DNA from: Nocardia pseudovaccinii NBRC 100343
Lineage (GTDB): Bacteria > Actinomycetota > Actinomycetes > Mycobacteriales > Mycobacteriaceae
Length of the DNA stretch: 33,999 nt
Assembly: GCF_001613225.1 (NCBI RefSeq)
Contig: NZ_BDBY01000190.1
Location: 1-33,999, forward strand
Direction of reading: 5' to 3'
Part shown: positions 24,388 through 32,555 of the stretch, piece by piece
Numbering within the stretch: position 1 is the stretch's first letter
Layout: each line of letters begins with the position of its first letter
The notes under the pieces: model-generated
Database searches by the model: none
What the model saw: only the letters and a program-made list of their open reading frames with translations
Told to the model about the DNA's origin: nothing
Position numbers and translations under genes: made by a program

Positions 24388-26085
24388 ATGAAGGTCAGCG
24401 TGTGCCACAACGGCGATGACGTTTTCATTTCCTGGAAACCGCCCGGGCCGATCGATGACTGCCGCGGTTTCGCGTTACGACGCCGACGCAACGGCGCCGA
24501 CGAAGTCGTCAAGACGTGGGTCGGTTTCGCCGGTCAGAAGCACAAAGAGGGTGAGCGGCGTGACTCCACGCAGTGGCCGATTCAGCGCTTTCAGTGGACC
24601 GACTACATGGCCGATCCCGGTGACCGGGTGGCGTACCAGGTGGTGCCGATGGTCGGACCTGACAAGGACCACCTCTCGACGGCTGAGGACCTGGCCAGCG
24701 AGTGGACCGATGAATTCACTCTCGATCACCAGGTCTCACCGCACATCGATGCGTACTTCAACCGCGGAATCGTTGCCGCACAGTGGGTTTCACGGCGGCT
24801 GCACCTCACCGACGATGATCCTCGAACGAAGAGCGCGGCGACCAAGAAGCTGGAGACGGTCATCGATACCCCCGACGACCCTTTCCGGAACTACTTGACC
24901 GGCCCGCTGGGCGCTCGGCTTTTCGAGCTTCTCGCCGCGGCGGCCGACGACGGCCGCGGCGTTTTCGCCGCACTGTACGAGCTCGACGACGAACAACTCG
25001 AGTCCGCGCTGGAGAAGCTCGGTAAAAACTCCCATATCGTGCTCGCCAACGGCAGCGTGAAAAAGAAGGGGGAGGACCAGAACGCTGCGGCGCGGGAGCG
25101 GCTGAAGGACATCGTCGATCTGCACGATCGCATGGTGTCCCCACGGGCCCTGGGCCACAACAAGTTCCTCGTCATCTGCGATGAGAACAACCAGCCTCGC
25201 TGGACATGGACCGGTAGCCAGAACTGGACCAAGACCGGGCTGTGCACCCAGGCCAACAATTCGGTACTCATCGACGACCCCCGCTTTGCCGGGGAGTACC
25301 GCAAGCAATGGGACCGGCTCGAGGACGCCGAGGCGGTCACCCCTGACACACTCAAAAGGTCCAACAGCGAGCCCCGCAAGCGCACGATCGCACCGGCCGA
25401 GGTCACGCTGTGGTTTACCCCGACAATCGGCCAGGTCGACCTAGCCGAGGCCCGCGAAGCCATCGACAAGGCCGAACGAGCCATCCTGTTCTTGATGTTC
25501 AATCCCGGCCCGCGTGACACGCTGCTCAACCACATCATCGATGTCGCACGCAAGGCGCGGACAGCGCAACGTCTCTACATCAAGGGCGCCATCAACCAGG
25601 ACCCGAGCGTGCAGAACGTCAAGGTGCCAGTCTTCGCCCAGGACAACGTCGTCAACGCCGATTTCGACGTGGTGCTGCCCGCCGCCATCGACAAACCGAC
25701 CAGCTGGTTCGTCGAAGAGTTGAAGAAGCTGCCGACGGCCAGGGCGATGGTGCACAGCAAGGTGGTGCTGATCGATCCCTTCGGTGCCAGCCCCGTGGTG
25801 ATGACCGGGTCGCACAACTTGGGCACCAAGGCCAGCGGCACCAACGACGAGAACTTCCTGATCGTCCGCGACGCCCCGGGGTTGGCCTCTGCCTACGCGA
25901 CCAACATCATGGCCGTTTACAACCAGTACCGGTGGCGCTTCAACCGCATCAACAAGGTGTCGTCCACGAGCTGGGACGGCTTGAAAGACAACGAGTTCTG
26001 GCAGCCGTGGTTGTGGAGTGGCGAGAAATTCCAAGCCATCAAGGACGTCAAGCTACGTGAAATGGACTTCTGGGTCGGCGACTGA
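24388..26085 (+). CDS. Phospholipase D-like protein with two HKD motifs
   Basis: 565 residues with an excellent ribosome site (AGGAGGG, 5 bases before ATG). Residues 1-110 look like a beta-sandwich, perhaps fibronectin type III-like (VFISWKPPGPIDDCRGF, then VAYQVVPMVG). The first PLD motif is HNKFLVICD (H257, K259, D265) with GSQN at 276-279; its Lys-Asp spacing is one residue longer than canonical. The second is canonical HSKVVLID (H456, K458, D463) with GSHN at 474-477. Two motifs in one chain fold into one active site for phosphodiester cleavage, on nucleic acid or phospholipid. No signal peptide or membrane helix, so it acts in the cytosol. Lying 0.8 kb behind the TIR receptor, it may be an effector, but separate transcription is likely. 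Confidence 0.88.
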   Translation: MKVSVCHNGDDVFISWKPPGPIDDCRGFALRRRRNGADEVVKTWVGFAGQKHKEGERRDSTQWPIQRFQWTDYMADPGDRVAYQVVPMVGPDKDHLSTAEDLASEWTDEFTLDHQVSPHIDAYFNRGIVAAQWVSRRLHLTDDDPRTKSAATKKLETVIDTPDDPFRNYLTGPLGARLFELLAAAADDGRGVFAALYELDDEQLESALEKLGKNSHIVLANGSVKKKGEDQNAAARERLKDIVDLHDRMVSPRALGHNKFLVICDENNQPRWTWTGSQNWTKTGLCTQANNSVLIDDPRFAGEYRKQWDRLEDAEAVTPDTLKRSNSEPRKRTIAPAEVTLWFTPTIGQVDLAEAREAIDKAERAILFLMFNPGPRDTLLNHIIDVARKARTAQRLYIKGAINQDPSVQNVKVPVFAQDNVVNADFDVVLPAAIDKPTSWFVEELKKLPTARAMVHSKVVLIDPFGASPVVMTGSHNLGTKASGTNDENFLIVRDAPGLASAYATNIMAVYNQYRWRFNRINKVSSTSWDGLKDNEFWQPWLWSGEKFQAIKDVKLREMDFWVGD

Positions 26086-26173
26086 GGCTGGCCGAACGGC
26101 GCCGATCAATATCCGCTGATAGCCGTCCCGACCTTGCTACGGTTGGGCCGCCGGTTCGATCAGGTGGGGGCTG
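26086..26173. other. Short spacer after the PLD-like gene
   Basis: 88 bases without a gene. GGTGGGGG just before 26174 could be a ribosome site for the weak frame that follows. Confidence 0.3.
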
Positions 26174-26527
26174 ATGGCACAGGGTGCGATGTTGGCCAAC
26201 GAACAACCGATGATCGGCGTCGCGATATGGGGGAGGGGATATGCCCAGACCGCGCCTGGGGAATCATCGTCACCTCGGCGAGTGCGTTTCCGGAAACCCG
26301 CACCGTGCGCCACGCGCCGTTGGGTCGCGAGTGAAGGCGATACGGCCGCACGCTCACCCGTGTGTGAGACCGTCACGTCATCGACCCTGCACGAAGAACT
26401 GCTGGCGCCCCTCCTGAGCCCGGCGTGGGATAATGCGATCACCGCCGCGGCCGATCTGGCATTGAGGTGGGACAATCCGACCGTCGTTGCGGATCGATTC
26501 GTGCGGGATGGGGACACAGGTAGCTAG
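26174..26527 (+). CDS. Hypothetical protein, weakly supported
   Basis: A 117-residue frame from ATG 26174, 3 bases after GGTGGGGG. The second half (STLHEELLAPLLSPAWDNAI and onward) has the GC-rich third positions of real genes here and reads like a small helical domain; the first half is arginine- and proline-rich and less convincing, so an upstream frameshift or a remnant is possible. No family recognised. It lies between the PLD-like gene and the Thr-rich membrane protein with no overlap to either. Confidence 0.3.
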   Translation: MAQGAMLANEQPMIGVAIWGRGYAQTAPGESSSPRRVRFRKPAPCATRRWVASEGDTAARSPVCETVTSSTLHEELLAPLLSPAWDNAITAAADLALRWDNPTVVADRFVRDGDTGS

Positions 26528-26604
26528 TTACTCGTGCGCAATCACAAAGGTCGGGAACAGACTGGGCGCACGAAATCTTCCGGAAATCCGTACTGGGGAT
26601 CGGG

Positions 26605-27513
26605 ATGGACTGTGACGCACGAATGGCACTGCTCGCGGTAGCTGCGGCGGGAGTCCTCGGTGTGTCAACGCCGATCGCGGGAGCGGCGCCGACGACGGAA
26701 GCGCCGAATGCGACGGCGGAGTCGGCCGAACCGACGTGGCCGACCACGCCGACCACGCCGACCACCGAACCACCCTGCTGTACCGGTCCCACGACCTCCA
26801 CAACCACAACCACGACCCCAACAACCACGACAACATCCACGACCAAGACCACAACCACGACTACGGCCGAACCACCGTTGCCCGAAGCGAGCCTCGATGC
26901 CGATCCATCGAATGCCGAACGCGGAGGGGAGGTCACCGTACGTGGCTCCAACTGGCCATGCGGCGAGGTGATCATCAGACCTCAGCGGTCGAAATCGGTC
27001 ACCGTGGGGACGAGTCGACGTTCGTTCGCGAAATCGATCACCGTGCCACCGGATGCCGAATTCGGCTCCTTTTCGATCACCGCCACCTGTGACCGCTCGG
27101 AGCAGCTCACCCGGACGGTGACCATCCGGATCGCTCGCCCACCGACCGGCACCACCACGACCACGACGACGACATCCTCGGCGGGCGAATCCGGCTCCGG
27201 AGCCGGGGCACCACCGTCCGACTCACAGTTCGTCCAACCTCCGCCCACCCCACCGACCGGATCCCACCCGGCCGACCGCGTCGACGACGCTGTCGCGCTG
27301 GGCGCGCTCATGCTCGCGATAGCCGTGGCGACCTTCGTGCTGAACCGGCTCAGCAAGCGTGCGCACCACCCGGCCGAGCCACAGTTGCGGGTGCGCGTGG
27401 TCGAGGGCGCGGCCCCGACAATCCATGTCCACCGAACCGGTGCGACGCCGACTGTGCGGGTTCGATTGTTCGGCGGGAACCCACTGCTGCAGATCAGGGA
27501 GATACCACAATGA
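26605..27513 (+). CDS. Secreted or surface Thr-rich protein with C-terminal membrane helix
   Basis: 302 residues. The start MDCDARMALLAVAAAGVLGV with an AGAAP end is a signal peptide. Residues 30-90 are a Thr/Pro-rich stalk with runs of threonine. Residues 92-180 look like an Ig-like beta domain (ASLDADPSNAERGGEVTVRG, then an SFSITATCDRS strand). A second Thr run follows, then a helix at about 233-250 (ALGALMLAIAVATFVLNRLSKR) with basic residues after it, leaving about 45 residues inside. Topology is thus outside stalk and Ig domain, inside short tail. The function is unknown. It overlaps the next gene as ATGA, so the two probably act together. ATG 26623 is an alternative start. Confidence 0.75.
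   Translation: MDCDARMALLAVAAAGVLGVSTPIAGAAPTTEAPNATAESAEPTWPTTPTTPTTEPPCCTGPTTSTTTTTTPTTTTTSTTKTTTTTTAEPPLPEASLDADPSNAERGGEVTVRGSNWPCGEVIIRPQRSKSVTVGTSRRSFAKSITVPPDAEFGSFSITATCDRSEQLTRTVTIRIARPPTGTTTTTTTTSSAGESGSGAGAPPSDSQFVQPPPTPPTGSHPADRVDDAVALGALMLAIAVATFVLNRLSKRAHHPAEPQLRVRVVEGAAPTIHVHRTGATPTVRVRLFGGNPLLQIREIPQ
26740..26766 (+). repeat. Three tandem 9-bp units in the Thr-rich stalk
   Basis: CCGACCACG occurs twice and then CCGACCACC, encoding Pro-Thr-Thr repeats. The following 100 bases are a looser ACC/ACG/ACA threonine run. Such low-complexity DNA can change length by slippage. Confidence 0.6.
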
Positions 27514-28145
27514 CAGCTCCGCCGATCACCGCCGAATCCGTCCTCTTCCCGGCCGCCGCCCACGCCGCGAGAATGGACGATCTCGCCCGATGTCTGCACG
27601 AACGCGATGTGGAGCAGTTCGTGCTGCGTCGAGCACCGATCGTCACGGCCGTCCTGCGATCGACGGCGCTGCGCGAGGTCACCGCAGCGCTCGACCGGCT
27701 GCTCCAAGTCGATCTCGGCGGTCTGATGGTCGAGGGCTGGCGTCGCTACGACCGACTGCACGGAACGGCGGTCCGCACCCGTTCGGGCGGCACCGAACAG
27801 GTCGAACTTTTCGAACACGAGGTCACCCAGACCTACAGTCCGCACCTCGAGATCACCGTCGACGGCAATCCGGTCGGCGAACTGGACTTGGAACTGCGTA
27901 TCGCGCTGCTACTTCGACCGCTGACCGCGACCGTCCGCGGTGGTCTGCTGGTCGCGTTGGGGCCCGGCGACTGCACCGCATCCGCGAGCGTCGCTGCCGC
28001 GCAGGTGGGCAATCTCCTTCGTCGCGAGTACAAGCTGCCCGTGGCGGCACTGGTGGACCTGCGGCGGCCGATCCCGCTGGTCCGCTGCGAGGTCGAGGAC
28101 CCGACGGTCCAGATGAATCGCCTACCGGGTTCGCGGGCGGGGTGA
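27510..28145 (+). CDS. Conserved-looking protein of unknown function, partner of the Thr-rich membrane protein
   Basis: A 211-residue soluble protein with no signal peptide or membrane helix. It starts with ATG in the stop of the preceding gene (ATGA). The first half is helical (ARCLHERDVEQFVLRRAP, then STALREVTAALDRLLQVDLGG); the second half alternates strands (VEGWRRYDRLHGTAVRTRSG, then HLEITVDGNPVGELDLELRI). I do not recognise the family. The tight overlap suggests it binds the short inside tail of the membrane protein or is needed with it in fixed ratio. A hairpin sits at its stop codon. Confidence 0.7.
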   Translation: MTAPPITAESVLFPAAAHAARMDDLARCLHERDVEQFVLRRAPIVTAVLRSTALREVTAALDRLLQVDLGGLMVEGWRRYDRLHGTAVRTRSGGTEQVELFEHEVTQTYSPHLEITVDGNPVGELDLELRIALLLRPLTATVRGGLLVALGPGDCTASASVAAAQVGNLLRREYKLPVAALVDLRRPIPLVRCEVEDPTVQMNRLPGSRAG

Positions 28146-28156
28146 TTCTGCCCGCG
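28132..28156 (+). terminator. Hairpin across the stop codon of the two-gene operon
   Basis: CGCGGGC (28132-28138) pairs with GCCCGCG (28150-28156) around an 11-base loop that contains the TGA at 28143-28145. It is a plausible terminator for the membrane protein and partner pair. Confidence 0.45.
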
Positions 28157-28786
28157 GTGTCAGAGCGGTCCATCACCCCAAGCGCAGGGTGTTCGCAGTG
28201 GTAGACAGCGTCGTCGTCGTCAGTGGCAGGCCCGTATGGGGCAGGTGGTGACCTGCCGGGGTAGGGGAGTGGCTTCGGCATCCGCGGCCGATCGTGGCTC
28301 TGCTGGTTCACGGCACAGCGGGACGGGGGGCGGCGCGGATCGGCTTGCTCGTCAGCACGGTGAGGCTGGCCGGTCTGGAGTTCTGGGCACCCCGCCTCGG
28401 CGAGATCGCGCAGACGGGCACCGTGATCATCGTCATGGCGGCGGTCGGCGGTCTGGTTGCTGACGGACAACGTTGAGCGCCAAAGGTTTCCCTGGCTCCT
28501 GCTGAAACGCCACCCTCCGACGTCGTCCACCGCGTCCTTCATACCGCCGTCATCATCCTCGACGAGCCTGTTGACAGAGCAGCGATGACAGTCCATGTTT
28601 TGGAGTACATCCGTATTTGTGGGGTGCGGCTGAAGGTTCGGCGGTTGTGCTGGCGGGGCCGGGACCGATCCGAGGTGTCGATGACCTTCTCGCACTTGGG
28701 ATGTCGACGACTTGCCGACGGGCTTGCAGAGTCGCTCCGCCGGAGGGGGCGCGCTTGCGGCCGTGGACAGCTGAGGGAGTGTCTGC
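28157..28786. other. Long gene-poor stretch
   Basis: About 630 bases without a convincing gene. A GTG-started 60-residue frame at 28294-28476 contains a hydrophobic run but has no ribosome site, and a long opposite-strand frame is a Pro/Arg/Ser-rich shadow. The right end holds the ribosome site (GGGAG) of the metallopeptidase gene and presumably its promoter. Confidence 0.35.
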
Positions 28787-30118
28787 ATGAAGAGGAAGTC
28801 CGAGGACTCGGACCTCGACCAGGAGCGCCGAACCCGGCAGTCACCAGAATCCTTACCGGTCGATCGGGGCGCGTCCCAGGCTCGGAGGTGGCTCGAGTTG
28901 CAACGGACGGTCGGCAACCGAGCGACTGCCCGAGCAATCGGCGCGGCGCAGCCGAAGGGGCCGGTTGCCGTCCAGCGTCAACGACACGCCGGTCGGTCGC
29001 CGACCGCGGTCCCCGTAGCCGTAGGTCTTCTGACTGTCGACGGGGATGCCCCGGGTCTGTCACAGGGTACGAGGACGCTGTTCGCTGAGGAAGAGATTCG
29101 GTCGGCCGACGGCGGCGGGTTCGCGAATGTCGAGGATGCGCGAACGGCCGTAAGTGGTTCTTCGGTACGCACGATAGTTGCGATTGTGCGGAAGGGAGTT
29201 CGCTTCCACGCGTATGACACCCACGTGCCGTGTCCGCGCCCACGCGAGTACCCGGACATGGTGCGGGTGCGCTGCTCTCCGCTCGGGCGAACGGATTTCG
29301 ACCCTGTGGGTTTCGTCAATGTCGATGTCACACCGGACCACAGCTCCGACGATCACCCCGAACAGGCCGGTTCGACGTGGTCTTCGGGGATGGACGCCGC
29401 CCGGCGGTTCGAAGACGCGGTCACCGGACCACTCGGGCTGTCGTTGGAGCAGGCGTCGCGCTGCCGCGTCGCCATCGAGACTGTTACCCGGGGCGAGATC
29501 GAACTGCGCGACGGAGTCGTTTTTCCCTTCTACACCGAACAAAAGCTCCGGATCGCAGTTGGCCATGATCTCGACCGATTGAACCGGGCGGACGTAGACG
29601 CCGAGTTCCCCGAATTCGGCGGTCGAGTCGTGCTGCACCCGCGCGTGCTGGATTACCCGCCTGATCGGCTTGGCGCACTGCTCTTCCACGAAGCGCTGCA
29701 TGGCAGGGAGCATCGACCGTCGGCTGGTTTCGGGATCGGAACCGCGATCCAGACGACCTTCGAGGCTGAGTCGTACGCATTGCAGCACGTGCTGCTGGCA
29801 CGCGGCGAGGCGAGCACGGCAACGCGCGAGCTGAGGTCGGTGTTCGCATCCGGTGGCGGCGAAATAGAGCCGGTGTTCCTGCGCCGGTTCCAGGATGAGT
29901 GGCGGCAGTGGTACTCCGTTCTCATGGTCCTCTACGGTGTTATCGACGGACGCGTGCCGCTCGACTCGGCCCCCCTCGTGGCAGGGCGGCCATTGGTCCC
30001 TCGAACCGCGCGTGAACTCGTCGTCGCTTTCGCCCGAGACTTCTCGCACGCGGCCTCGTTCGAGTCGATCCTCAACTGGCAGGGGAGACAGGCGCCCGAG
30101 TTCCGCTGTCCTTGGTGA
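28787..30118 (+). CDS. Putative HExxH metallopeptidase with contractile-injection-cargo-like leader
   Basis: 443 residues; GGGAG lies upstream of ATG 28787. The N-terminus is charged and disordered, then ARRWLELQRTVGNRATARA (32-50) and VAVQRQ (60-65) form the LQR-x-x-GN ... VQR pattern common at the front of actinobacterial eCIS-associated proteins. The C-terminal half has FHEALHGREH with a zinc-site H301-E302-x2-H305 and acidic candidates for the third ligand in FEAESYALQ (E326, E328), about 20 residues on. This fits a gluzincin-type protease, possibly a toxin. No signal peptide or membrane helix. No sheath, tube or baseplate genes are in the window, so delivery by such a machine is inferred. 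The core is not an obvious DUF4157. Confidence 0.75.
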   Translation: MKRKSEDSDLDQERRTRQSPESLPVDRGASQARRWLELQRTVGNRATARAIGAAQPKGPVAVQRQRHAGRSPTAVPVAVGLLTVDGDAPGLSQGTRTLFAEEEIRSADGGGFANVEDARTAVSGSSVRTIVAIVRKGVRFHAYDTHVPCPRPREYPDMVRVRCSPLGRTDFDPVGFVNVDVTPDHSSDDHPEQAGSTWSSGMDAARRFEDAVTGPLGLSLEQASRCRVAIETVTRGEIELRDGVVFPFYTEQKLRIAVGHDLDRLNRADVDAEFPEFGGRVVLHPRVLDYPPDRLGALLFHEALHGREHRPSAGFGIGTAIQTTFEAESYALQHVLLARGEASTATRELRSVFASGGGEIEPVFLRRFQDEWRQWYSVLMVLYGVIDGRVPLDSAPLVAGRPLVPRTARELVVAFARDFSHAASFESILNWQGRQAPEFRCPW

Positions 30119-30152
30119 GAGGCTGTACTTGCTGCTGAGATGGCCGCGACGC

Positions 30153-30194
30153 TGGCCTTCTGGCTGCGCCGGGGACCGCGTCTCCAGAAGGCCA
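30153..30194. terminator. Bidirectional hairpin between convergent genes
   Basis: TGGCCTTCTGG (30153-30163) pairs perfectly with CCAGAAGGCCA (30184-30194) around a 20-base GC-rich loop. It lies 34 bases after the metallopeptidase stop and 12 bases after the SDR stop on the other strand, so it probably ends both transcripts. Confidence 0.7.
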
Positions 30195-30206
30195 CCGGTG
30201 TGCCCG

Positions 30207-30944
30207 TCACCAGGGCACGGTTCCGGCGTCGTCGAAGAATCCGCCGGTCGGGCCGTCGTCGGGCAGGGTTGCGAGGCGAATCGCGATGGCCGCACCCTGT
30301 TGCGGTGTACGGACGCCGCGAAAACCGTTGAGGTCGGTGGCGGTGAAACCTGGGCAACCGCTGTTGATCAAGATATTGGTGTCGCTCAACTCTTTGACGT
30401 ATTGGATCGTGACGGCGTTGAGAAACGTCTTCGATGCCATGTATGCGGTGATGGCGAAAGAACCGATCTCGGTACTGGGCAGACCGGGCGTGGTTTGCAG
30501 GGTGAGCGAGCCGACGCTGCTGGACATGTTGACGATTCGCGGTGAGGCCGAGGCGCGCAGCATCGGCAGCAGCGCGTCGGTCACCCGGATGACCCCGATC
30601 ACGTTGGTTTCCACGACGATTCGCACGGTCGCGGGATCGACTGTGGTCGGTGTCTGCGGCATACCGCCGGTGATCGCGGCATTGTTGACCAGAACATCGA
30701 GCCCTCCGGCATGGTCGGCGATCAATTCGGCCGCCGCGGCCACACTTGCGTCGTCGGTCACGTCGAGCGGCACACCGAACGCATCGATTCCGGCCGCGCG
30801 CAGCTTCTCCACCGCGGTGTCGCGGCGTTGCCGATCACGCGCGCCCACACCGATTCGCCAGCCGAGCGCGCCCAGGCCAGCGGCGATCTCGTATCCGATT
30901 CCCTTGTTCGCGCCGGTCACCAGCGCGATCGTCTGTTCACTCAC
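30207..30944 (-). CDS. Short-chain dehydrogenase/reductase
   Basis: A 245-residue NAD(P)-dependent oxidoreductase of the carbonyl-reductase-like SDR group. The cofactor loop is TGANKGIG (10-17), followed by VNNAA, the serine strand IVNMSSSVGS, and YMASK with catalytic Tyr and Lys. An Arg in GARDRQRR after the second strand suggests NADPH. I chose GTG 30944 (AGGA upstream) over the longer frame to 31010, since the loop then sits at the normal distance from the start. Transcribed divergently from a LysR gene 105 bases away, its probable regulator. The substrate is unknown. Confidence 0.9.
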   Translation of the reverse strand: MSEQTIALVTGANKGIGYEIAAGLGALGWRIGVGARDRQRRDTAVEKLRAAGIDAFGVPLDVTDDASVAAAAELIADHAGGLDVLVNNAAITGGMPQTPTTVDPATVRIVVETNVIGVIRVTDALLPMLRASASPRIVNMSSSVGSLTLQTTPGLPSTEIGSFAITAYMASKTFLNAVTIQYVKELSDTNILINSGCPGFTATDLNGFRGVRTPQQGAAIAIRLATLPDDGPTGGFFDDAGTVPW

Positions 30945-31001
30945 TCCGCCGATCCTGCTGCGGTTGCGGTGCGGCGTCCAAGACCGGTCGGGTGGGCGGC
31001 G

Positions 31002-31016
31002 ATACCGCACGGGTAT
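31002..31016. promoter_or_regulatory. LysR-type binding box
   Basis: ATACC-GCACG-GGTAT is a perfect 5-bp inverted repeat matching the T-N11-A pattern (T31003, A31015). It lies 34 bases before the LysR start and 58 before the SDR start, as expected for a regulator that represses itself and controls the divergent gene. Confidence 0.6.
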
Positions 31017-31049
31017 TGGTCGTGGTCAATCGCCGGATACCATGACCTG

Positions 31050-31895
31050 GTGGAGACGCGGGAGATGCGATACTTCGTCGCCGTCGCCGAGGAGTTGCAC
31101 TTCGGGCGGGCGGCACAACGGCTCGCGATCGCGCAACCACCACTATCGCGAGCCATCCAGCAGCTCGAACGGCGGCTCGGAGTCGTTCTGCTGCACCGCA
31201 CCACTCGCGCAATCACTTTGACCGAGGCCGGGTCGGTGCTGCTGCGGGAGGCCCGGCTCGCCCTCGAAGCGGTCGAAGCCGCCGAGTACCGCACCCGCCG
31301 CGCCGCCGCCGACCGGCCCGGTGTGGTGCTGGCCACCAAGGCAGGAGCGTCCAGAGAACTGTTGTCGAAGCTGCTGGACGCCTACACCGCCGATCCCTCC
31401 GCTGTCGCAGTCGAGGTGATGCTCTGCGGGCCCGGCGAACCGGAAAGCCTGCTACGCAACGGGCGCGCCGACGTTGCTCTGCTCCACCGGCCATACGACA
31501 TGACGGCCGGATTCGACACCGAGGACCTGCACACCGAACAGCAGGTCCTGGTCCTGCCCGCGGGGCATCCCCTCGCCAACCGACCCCACATGTCGATGGC
31601 CGAGGTCAACGCCCTGACGGACCTGCCCCTGCCACGCTGGCCTCGACGGGATGGGAGCTATCCCGACGGCCCCGGCCCGCAGGTGCGCGACCATACTCAG
31701 TTGACCCAGCTGATCACCCTCGGACGGGCCTGCGCGCTCATGCCCGAGTCGGTCGGAGCCCAACTGCGCGACGATCACGCCATCGTGCCCGTGCCGGACG
31801 CACCGGCCGTCACGACCGTCATCGCCTGGCCACCACACAGCAGATCCAAAGCCGTCGCCGATTTCGTCCGTACGGCGATACACCTCAGCCGATAA
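31050..31895 (+). CDS. LysR-family transcriptional regulator
   Basis: A 281-residue regulator. The N-terminal helix-turn-helix reads MRYFVAVAEELHFGRAAQRL then IAQPPLSRAIQQLERRLG and LTEAG; the rest is the periplasmic-binding-like effector domain (VLPAGHPLA, LPRWPRRDG). I use GTG 31050 (VETREMRYF), the usual LysR start; ATG 31065 would cut five residues. Slightly short for the family (about 300) but complete. Divergent from the SDR gene with a T-N11-A box between. The ligand is unknown. Confidence 0.88.
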   Translation: METREMRYFVAVAEELHFGRAAQRLAIAQPPLSRAIQQLERRLGVVLLHRTTRAITLTEAGSVLLREARLALEAVEAAEYRTRRAAADRPGVVLATKAGASRELLSKLLDAYTADPSAVAVEVMLCGPGEPESLLRNGRADVALLHRPYDMTAGFDTEDLHTEQQVLVLPAGHPLANRPHMSMAEVNALTDLPLPRWPRRDGSYPDGPGPQVRDHTQLTQLITLGRACALMPESVGAQLRDDHAIVPVPDAPAVTTVIAWPPHSRSKAVADFVRTAIHLSR

Positions 31896-32262
31896 CCTCC
31901 GCAAATCAGCGTAAGTCGTTTTGTGTCAAGTGGTTCGGGTCGGTGCCCCGTGATCTGTCGTCGTCCCGGCATAGCGGTAATGGGGTTGGTGACGAGGTAT
32001 ACCTCGCCGTCGTCCTGTCGACTGACTTCGACTGCCGTTGAATCCTGCATTGCGTCGGCGTTCGCGGGTTCTTGGGTGAGTGCTGCGGTGATTTCGTGGA
32101 AGTTGGCTTTGACGTAGGCGGTTGCCTTGGGTAGTCCTGCGGCCGAGGCGAGTTGGGTCGAGCCCATGTCGTCGCCGTGAGCGAGCACCTCCCGCAGGGC
32201 GAATGTTCCCGCAGGCACGCCACGGCCCCCAGCAGCTGTCTTTCCATCGTCGCTTCGGTCAC
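31775..32262 (-). pseudogene. Frameshifted remnant of a small HTH regulator-like gene
   Basis: GTG 32262 has a very good ribosome site (GGGAGG, 7 bases away) and reads VTEATMERQLLGAVACLREHS, then turns to Pro/Thr/Ser-rich nonsense. The alternative frame takes over near 32200 with a sensible helical sequence: REVLAHGDDMGSTQLASAAG then LPKATAY, like the DNA-binding helices of IclR- or MarR-type proteins, followed by QDDGEVYLVTNP. A single-base indel between about 32190 and 32205 would join them. The second frame stays open into the LysR 3' end as far as 31775, so the original stop is unclear. Confidence 0.4.
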
Positions 32263-32555
32263 TGTCTGTCCTCCCGTGCGGATAACGCAACCAACCGAGT
32301 ACGTGCGTCTTATCGCGCGTGGTCCGGCAAATGGAACGCCGGGTCCGCTCATCCGACCGATGACTACTGCGGGGTGCTGATCGGTTCCATCATTGGTCCA
32401 TCGCATCGAACGGGCGCCGGGGTTCCTTATTACAGCGAGAAGTCTCCGGGTCCCGCCTCTCGTCCGCGTTGCGCCGACGTTTCCTGGCGCTGAGCGGGTG
32501 ATCGGGCGGCGCGACGGCCGGGGGAAGTTTCGGTAACGAAATCGAGGGAGATCAG
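32263..32555. other. Upstream region of the lysin gene
   Basis: About 290 bases between the divergent HTH remnant and the lysin gene. It should contain both promoters. GAGGGAG just before ATG 32556 is a strong ribosome site. No operator-like repeat was seen. Confidence 0.35.

Noticed and set aside
24206..24391. 61-residue frame with an ATGA overlap to the PLD-like gene
   Set aside because: Arg- and Ser-rich low-quality sequence; the overlap looks accidental because the PLD gene has its own strong ribosome site.
28294..28476. 60-residue GTG-started frame with a hydrophobic segment, possible small membrane protein
   Set aside because: No ribosome site, no overlap or coupling with neighbours and no recognisable holin or toxin pattern.
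27853..28917. 354-codon minus-strand frame across the gap after the two-gene operon
   Set aside because: Pro/Ser/Arg-rich, no domain, spans a hairpin and the starts of plus-strand genes; looks like a chance open frame.
29060..30295. 411-codon minus-strand frame under the metallopeptidase gene
   Set aside because: Opposite a frame with a ribosome site, a leader motif and HExxH; no family features of its own.
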